NCBI GenBank assembly: GCA_037190665.1
Contig: JBBCJT010000216.1
Span: forward strand, 1-18,712
DNA: 18,712 nucleotides
From: JBBCJT01 sp037190665
GTDB lineage: Bacteria; Pseudomonadota; Alphaproteobacteria; Acetobacterales; Acetobacteraceae
Direction of reading: 5' to 3'
Part shown: positions 14,454 to 18,712 of the stretch, piece by piece
How the letters are laid out: each line of letters opens with the position of its first letter
Numbering within the stretch: the stretch's first letter is position 1
Translations under genes and position numbers: made by a program
Notes under the pieces: generated by a model
The model's input: only the letters and a program-made list of their open reading frames with translations
The model's database searches: none
What the model was told of the DNA's origin: nothing

Positions 14454-16421
14454 ATGGCCATGTCGGACGGCTGGTACACGGTCCTTCGGGACGACTTCAA
14501 CGGCACCGCGCTGAACCGCAGCAACTGGCCGATCATCTACAACGGCCCGCACGCGAACGGGGCGTTCAGCTACCGGACCACCGACAGCATCGTCAGCGAC
14601 GGGCTGCTGACCATCCGCAATGAGTACGAGAACGGCCAGTGGTACGCCGGCGGCATCAGCCAGGGCGTGCACGGCACGACCTATGGCCGGTTCGAATTCC
14701 GCGCCAAGGTCGATCCCGGACAGGGCACGGGGCTGATCGCGCTGCTGTGGCCCGAGACGGGCGGCTGGCCGCCGGAGATCGACATCCTCGAAGTGCCGAA
14801 GGCCGACCGGCAGCGCGTGTTCTTCACCAGCCACGGTCCGCCGGACACGACCAAGGTCATCCACGTCGATGCCACGCAATGGCACGTCTACACGCTGGAC
14901 TACCTGCCCGGCCGGCTCGACTACTACATCGACGGCGTGAAGGTGGCGGAGATCACCGATCCCGTGCCCTCGCAGGAGATGAGCCTCGGCTTCCAGGGCC
15001 ATGTCGCACGCCAGAACGACGTCTGGTACGAGGGCGGTCCGAATGAGACCACGCCCGACCGCGTCGACATGCAGATCGACTGGGTCAACATCTCCGCCCG
15101 CGGCTTCGCCGGCAGCGGCACTGGCCTCAAGGTGGAATGGTTCGACAACCGCACCCTGTCCGGCACGCCGGTCGCCACGGACTCGGGGCCGATCGCCGCG
15201 TGGTGGAACGAGGCGACAACGCCGCCGCCCGAGGTGCCGAGGACCCATTTCTCGGCACGCTGGTCAGGTATTATCGAAAGCCCGATCACGGGCGACGTGC
15301 AGTTCCGCACCATCAGCGACGACGGGGTGCGGGTCTACATCGATGGCGTGCGCGTCATCGACAACTGGGAACCGCACTGGCGCGCGACCGACCTGTCCAA
15401 GGTGTTCAACTGGGAAGCCGGCGAGCAGCACGCGATCACCATCGAGTATTATGATTCCGGCGGGCAGAGCACCTTCGACTTCGCCTGGTCCCTGGCCGAT
15501 CAGCCCTTCGTCTGGATCAAGGCGGACCAGCTCTATCCGGAAGCGACCGGGGAGAGCCTCGGCGTGATGCCCGCGATCCGCTGCGGCGAGCCCGACAAGC
15601 CGCAGGCGCCCGGCCCCAGCCTCCTCGTCGATATCGCGACCCTGGGCGACACGGACTACCTGGTCGCCGGTGTCGATGGCGTGTGGGGAACGCTGAAGGC
15701 GGCCGTCTCGGCGCCCGCGAACTGGACCGGGCTCGCGGATGCGCTGGTCTATGCGAACTTCGTCGATCTCCGGCTCGATTTCCGGGCCGCGCCGGATCTC
15801 GATCTGCAGCTCGTCGGCGCCAAGCGCGGCGATGTGCGGACCGGCGACGGTGATGACGAGATCACATGGGTCGCCCACAACGACTGGACCAGCACCGGAC
15901 GCATGGTGCTCGACACCGGCGCGGGGTCGGACGACGTGCATATCACCACGGTGGCGCGGTCGTCGATCGACGAGGCCTTCATCACGGGCTGGAATGGCGG
16001 CCTCTGGCAGCCGGACTATGACGGCAAGCTGTCGGTGCTGGACGTGAAGCTCGGGGAAGGTGACGACACGATCACCGTGGAAGGGTTCACGCGGCTGATC
16101 GCCGATGGCGGCGCCGGCAGCGACATGATCCGCGGCGGCGCCGGCGATGACCGCATCACCGGCGGCACGGGCGACGATATCCTCATCGGCGGAGCGGGGG
16201 CGGACATGTTCGTGTTCAACCGCGGTACGGGATCGGACGTGATCCAGGACTTCGTGTCCGGGACCGATACGCTGCTGCTGCGCGGCACCACGCGGGCGGA
16301 GATCGGGATCGCACCGGGCTTCTACGATGACGCGCCCGGCCTGCTTCTTTCCTGGCAGGATGGCAGCGTGTTCCTGACCGGCGTGTCGGCCGTGCAGGAG
16401 CGGGATCTCGTGTTCGGCTGA
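14454..16421 (+). CDS. Secreted GH16 glycoside hydrolase with PA14 domain and RTX repeats
   Basis: The 655-residue protein starts with a glycoside hydrolase family 16 domain (about 8-216) carrying the catalytic EIDILE motif (Glu108, Asp110, Glu113); this family cleaves beta-1,3/1,4-glucans, laminarin, agar or similar polymers. A PA14 carbohydrate-binding domain follows (about 222-348: LKVEWFDNRTLSG, DDGVRVYIDGVRVIDNW). A region I do not recognise spans about 350-460, and then come RTX calcium-binding nonapeptides, scattered at 465-540 and dense at 552-586 (GGAGDDRITGGTGDDILIGG). The end resembles other RTX C-termini (FVFNRGTGSDVIQDF). No N-terminal signal peptide is present, which fits type I secretion, but no ABC exporter genes are in the window. 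Start may be 14454 or the ATG at 14460. The polymer substrate is unknown. Confidence 0.9.
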   Translation: MAMSDGWYTVLRDDFNGTALNRSNWPIIYNGPHANGAFSYRTTDSIVSDGLLTIRNEYENGQWYAGGISQGVHGTTYGRFEFRAKVDPGQGTGLIALLWPETGGWPPEIDILEVPKADRQRVFFTSHGPPDTTKVIHVDATQWHVYTLDYLPGRLDYYIDGVKVAEITDPVPSQEMSLGFQGHVARQNDVWYEGGPNETTPDRVDMQIDWVNISARGFAGSGTGLKVEWFDNRTLSGTPVATDSGPIAAWWNEATTPPPEVPRTHFSARWSGIIESPITGDVQFRTISDDGVRVYIDGVRVIDNWEPHWRATDLSKVFNWEAGEQHAITIEYYDSGGQSTFDFAWSLADQPFVWIKADQLYPEATGESLGVMPAIRCGEPDKPQAPGPSLLVDIATLGDTDYLVAGVDGVWGTLKAAVSAPANWTGLADALVYANFVDLRLDFRAAPDLDLQLVGAKRGDVRTGDGDDEITWVAHNDWTSTGRMVLDTGAGSDDVHITTVARSSIDEAFITGWNGGLWQPDYDGKLSVLDVKLGEGDDTITVEGFTRLIADGGAGSDMIRGGAGDDRITGGTGDDILIGGAGADMFVFNRGTGSDVIQDFVSGTDTLLLRGTTRAEIGIAPGFYDDAPGLLLSWQDGSVFLTGVSAVQERDLVFG

Positions 16422-16470
16422 TACCGCCGGGCCTTGCCGACAACTTCTCATCGGCAAGGCGAACGGTATC
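16420..16470. terminator. Long bidirectional hairpin between convergent genes
   Basis: GATACCG (16420-16426) pairs with CGGTATC (16464-16470), and GCCTTGCCGA (16431-16440) pairs with TCGGCAAGGC (16451-16460) around a ten-base loop. It begins at the stop codon of the GH16 gene and lies 39 bases past the end of chvG on the other strand, so it can serve both transcripts. Confidence 0.65.
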
Positions 16471-16494
16471 GGCGCGCAGGGTTGGTGTGGCGGC

Positions 16495-16525
16495 TGCCGA
16501 AGGCCGCTTCAGACCGCCTTCGGCA
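16495..16525 (-). terminator. Hairpin enclosing the chvG stop codon
   Basis: TGCCGAAGGC and GCCTTCGGCA form a 10-bp stem whose 11-base loop contains the chvG stop codon (16509-16511). The codons on one arm encode the last residues (LPKAV). It may act as a terminator or 3'-end stabiliser together with the larger hairpin beyond it. Confidence 0.45.
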
Positions 16526-18182
16526 ACCGCACCACGAACCGCGCGCCGAGCACCTTGCCCGTCTCGTCGCGCCGGTTCTCCGCGCTGATGCGCCCCTTCA
16601 GCGCCTCCACGATCTGCCGGCTGATCGACAGGCCAAGACCGGAGTGCTTGCCGAAATGCTCGCCCTGCGGACGCTCTGAATAGAAGCGGTCGAACACCGC
16701 CTCCAGCCGGTGGTCCGGAATGCCGGGGCCTTCGTCCTCGACCGCGATCTCGATCAGGTTGCCGGTCTCGCGCGCGCGCAGCCAGATCGTGCCGCCGGGC
16801 GGGCTGAAGGATTCCGCATTGCCGATCAGGTTGCGCAGCACCTGCACCAGCCGGTCCTCCACCGCCGCGACCGCCAGCGCGCCCGCGGGCGCGTCGACCT
16901 CCACGCGCGCATCCTCCGGCCCGCGCGTCGCCTCGTTGATCTCGGCGAGAATGCGCAGCATCGGCACGACATCCACCTTCTCCGTCGTGGCGCGCGACAG
17001 TTCGGCATCGACGCGCGAGGCGTCCGAGATGTCGCTGATCAGCCGGTCGAGCCGCACCACGTCATCGGCCATGATGGCGAGCAGCCGCCGCCGCTGGTCC
17101 GGATCCTCGATGCGGCGGATCGTCTCGATGGCGCTGCGGATCGAGGTGAGCGGGTTCTTGATCTCGTGCGCCACGTCGGCCGCGAACCGCTCGATCGCAT
17201 CCATGCGCGTCCACAGCGCGCGCGAGGAGGCATCGAGCGCATGCGCCAGCTCCCCCACCTCGTCGGTGCGCCCGCGCAGATCCTCCGGCACGTTGCCCGC
17301 GCGTCCGCGTCCCTCGCGCATCGCATCGGCGGCGGCGGCGAGCCGCAGCACCGGCCGGGCGAGCGTGCGCGCGAGGTAGAAGGACAGCACCAGCGTGAGC
17401 GCGAGCGCGAGCACGAACAGCGCGAGGATCGACAGCCGCACCTGGAACAGCGTGTCCTCCGCCTCCCGTGCCTCGCGCGTCAGCAGGATCGTGCCGACCT
17501 GCGTGCGGGCGCGCACCACCGGCACGGCGACGGAGACGAGCAGCCTTCCTTCCTCGTTGCGCCGCACGAAGGGGGCGATGTCGCGCCCCGGCCCGCCCGG
17601 AGCGATGCGGATCCCCTCCCGCAGGTCGGGCTGCCAGTCGAGGCCGGAGCCCGGCACGCTTTCGATGCGCGGCGTCGCCGGCTGGTTGGGCAGGGCGGCG
17701 AGCGCGCGGTCGTACAGCCAGCCGATGCCGGCCAGCAGCGGGCTGCGCTCCACCACCGGCGGCAGCGGTTCGGTGACGACCGATCCGCCGGGTCCTTCGC
17801 GCACGCGGCTGTCGGCCACCAGCGCGCCGAGCGGATCGTACAGCCGCGCCTGCACGTTCGGCGTCGGCTGCGTGAGCTGGGCGAGCAGCGGGCGCACACG
17901 CTCTGGCACCAGCATCGGCCGGTCGGAGCTTTCCTCCCGCCCGGCGGCCTCCGCCACGGCGGCGGCGTAGATCTGAGCCTGCGTGCGCAGCGCGCTGACC
18001 TCCGCCTCGATCAGCCCGTTCTGGAACTGGTCGAGGTACAGCAGGGCGGCGACCAGCAGCAGCAGCGGCAGCACGTTGACGAGCAGGATGCGCCGCAGCA
18101 TCGGCGACACCCAGCGCTCGCGGCGGGGCGGGGCGGCCCCGTCGGTTACGGCGGCGCGTTCGGCTGCGCCGGCATCGGGCAT
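16509..18182 (-). CDS. chvG: Sensor histidine kinase ChvG
   Basis: This 557-residue membrane sensor kinase phosphorylates ChvI; in rhizobia and Agrobacterium the pair responds to acid and envelope stress, with the periplasmic repressor ExoR acting on the sensor. Order: cytoplasmic N-terminus, TM1 (about 31-50), a ~200-residue periplasmic sensor domain, TM2 (about 249-271), HAMP (272-325) and dimerisation/H-box FAADVAHEIKNPLTSIRSA with His339. The ATPase boxes follow: N-box LRNLIGNAESFSP, G1 EDEGPGIP, F-box FDRFYSERP and G2 HSGLGLSISRQIVE. All catalytic residues are kept. The ATG at 18182 is seven bases after the chvI stop, so it is co-transcribed. The hprK-PTS genes that follow chvG in many relatives are absent; a convergent GH16 gene lies there instead. 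Confidence 0.9.
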   Translation of the reverse strand: MPDAGAAERAAVTDGAAPPRRERWVSPMLRRILLVNVLPLLLLVAALLYLDQFQNGLIEAEVSALRTQAQIYAAAVAEAAGREESSDRPMLVPERVRPLLAQLTQPTPNVQARLYDPLGALVADSRVREGPGGSVVTEPLPPVVERSPLLAGIGWLYDRALAALPNQPATPRIESVPGSGLDWQPDLREGIRIAPGGPGRDIAPFVRRNEEGRLLVSVAVPVVRARTQVGTILLTREAREAEDTLFQVRLSILALFVLALALTLVLSFYLARTLARPVLRLAAAADAMREGRGRAGNVPEDLRGRTDEVGELAHALDASSRALWTRMDAIERFAADVAHEIKNPLTSIRSAIETIRRIEDPDQRRRLLAIMADDVVRLDRLISDISDASRVDAELSRATTEKVDVVPMLRILAEINEATRGPEDARVEVDAPAGALAVAAVEDRLVQVLRNLIGNAESFSPPGGTIWLRARETGNLIEIAVEDEGPGIPDHRLEAVFDRFYSERPQGEHFGKHSGLGLSISRQIVEALKGRISAENRRDETGKVLGARFVVRLPKAV

Positions 18183-18189
18183 CGCCGCC

Positions 18190-18712
18190 TCAGGCTTCCT
18201 TGTAGCGGTAGCCGATGCCGTACAGCGTCTCGATCTGGTCGAACTCCGTGTCCACGGCGCGGAACTTCTTGCGCACCCGCTTCACATGGCTGTCGATCGT
18301 GCGGTCGTCCACATAGACGTTGTCGCCATAGGCCGCGTCGATGAGCTGGTCGCGCGACTTCACCATGCCCGGCCGCGCGGCCAGCGCCTTGACCAGCAGG
18401 AACTCCGTGACGGTCAGGTTCACCGGCTTCGCCCGCCAGGTGCACATGTGCTTGGTTTCATCCAGTACCAGATTGCCGCGCGTCATCACCCCGCCGGGGG
18501 CGGACCCGGCGCCGTCGGCGCGGGAGGCCTCGTTGCGGCGGAGCAGGGCGCGGATGCGTTCCAGCAGCAGCCGCTGGCTGAACGGCTTGGTGATGTAGTC
18601 GTCCGCGCCCATGCGCAGGCCGAGCAGCTCGTCCACCTCCTCGTCCTTGCTGGTCAGGAAGATCACCGGCATCGCCGTGCGCTGGCGCAGCCGCTGCAGC
18701 AGCTCCATCCCG
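18190..18712 (-). CDS. chvI: Response regulator ChvI, 5' end outside the window
   Basis: The 173 visible codons lack only the N-terminal part of the receiver domain, including the phospho-accepting Asp. The rest of the receiver is present (MPVIFLTSK, GADDYITKPFS with the conserved Lys). An OmpR/PhoB winged-helix DNA-binding domain follows, with the highly ChvI-specific ending VYVDDRTIDSHVKRVRKKF and IETLYGIGYRYKEA. The internal Met at 18708 is not the true start, since the frame runs to the window edge with a Gly codon before it (GMELLQ). It is first of the chvI-chvG pair and controls envelope, exopolysaccharide and acid-response genes in relatives; its regulon here is unknown. Whether pckA, 12 kb away, is a target is speculative. 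Confidence 0.93.
   Translation of the reverse strand, partial: GMELLQRLRQRTAMPVIFLTSKDEEVDELLGLRMGADDYITKPFSQRLLLERIRALLRRNEASRADGAGSAPGGVMTRGNLVLDETKHMCTWRAKPVNLTVTEFLLVKALAARPGMVKSRDQLIDAAYGDNVYVDDRTIDSHVKRVRKKFRAVDTEFDQIETLYGIGYRYKEA

Noticed and set aside
16710..18344. 544-codon open frame on the plus strand
   Set aside because: It is antisense to chvG, has the composition of a shadow frame, and contains no recognisable domain.

Overview
The window is a GC-rich stretch of an alphaproteobacterial chromosome. The combination of a hemE/ppsR origin-type cluster, a ChvG/ChvI two-component pair, a Bug-type binding protein beside an AtuA-like (DUF1446) gene, and GC-rich intergenic palindromes suggests the Acetobacteraceae (Roseomonas-like). 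That family placement is an inference from gene content and style, not a database result.

Left part (1-5900): an AtuA-like acyl-CoA/terpene-utilisation pair on the minus strand (the second gene is cut by the window edge) diverges from a tctC/Bug solute-binding protein gene. Then come a palindrome-rich convergent intergenic region, ATP-dependent PEP carboxykinase (pckA, minus), a small VOC-fold protein, a stretch of hairpins, and grpE.

Middle (5890-13461): the minus-strand pair ppsR-maf diverges from a plus-strand haem run, hemE-hemH-HAD-HAD-hemJ-GNAT, whose genes overlap or nearly touch. Rho follows with its own leader. The ~300-bp gap between ppsR and hemE carries Caulobacter-type DnaA boxes (TGATCCACA class) and an AT-rich segment. 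In Caulobacter and Rickettsia the chromosomal origin lies next to hemE in a conserved cluster, so this gap is a strong candidate for oriC. The genes transcribed away from it on both sides make haem (HemE, HemH, HemJ) and regulate or police metabolism (PPSR, Maf).

Right part (13444-18712): directly behind rho, and including its last codons, are four tandem ~61-bp copies of a long-stem hairpin. Two accessory genes follow: a papain/C39-like cysteine peptidase, and a GH16 glycanase fused to a PA14 domain and RTX calcium-binding repeats (probably a type I secretion cargo). They sit where many alphaproteobacteria have mnmE-mnmG-rsmG-parAB. A large hairpin separates them from the convergent chvI-chvG two-component operon, whose chvI start lies beyond the window.

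The observations most worth following are the putative oriC, the hairpin array grown out of the 3' end of rho, and the recent tandem HAD phosphatase duplication inside the haem operon.
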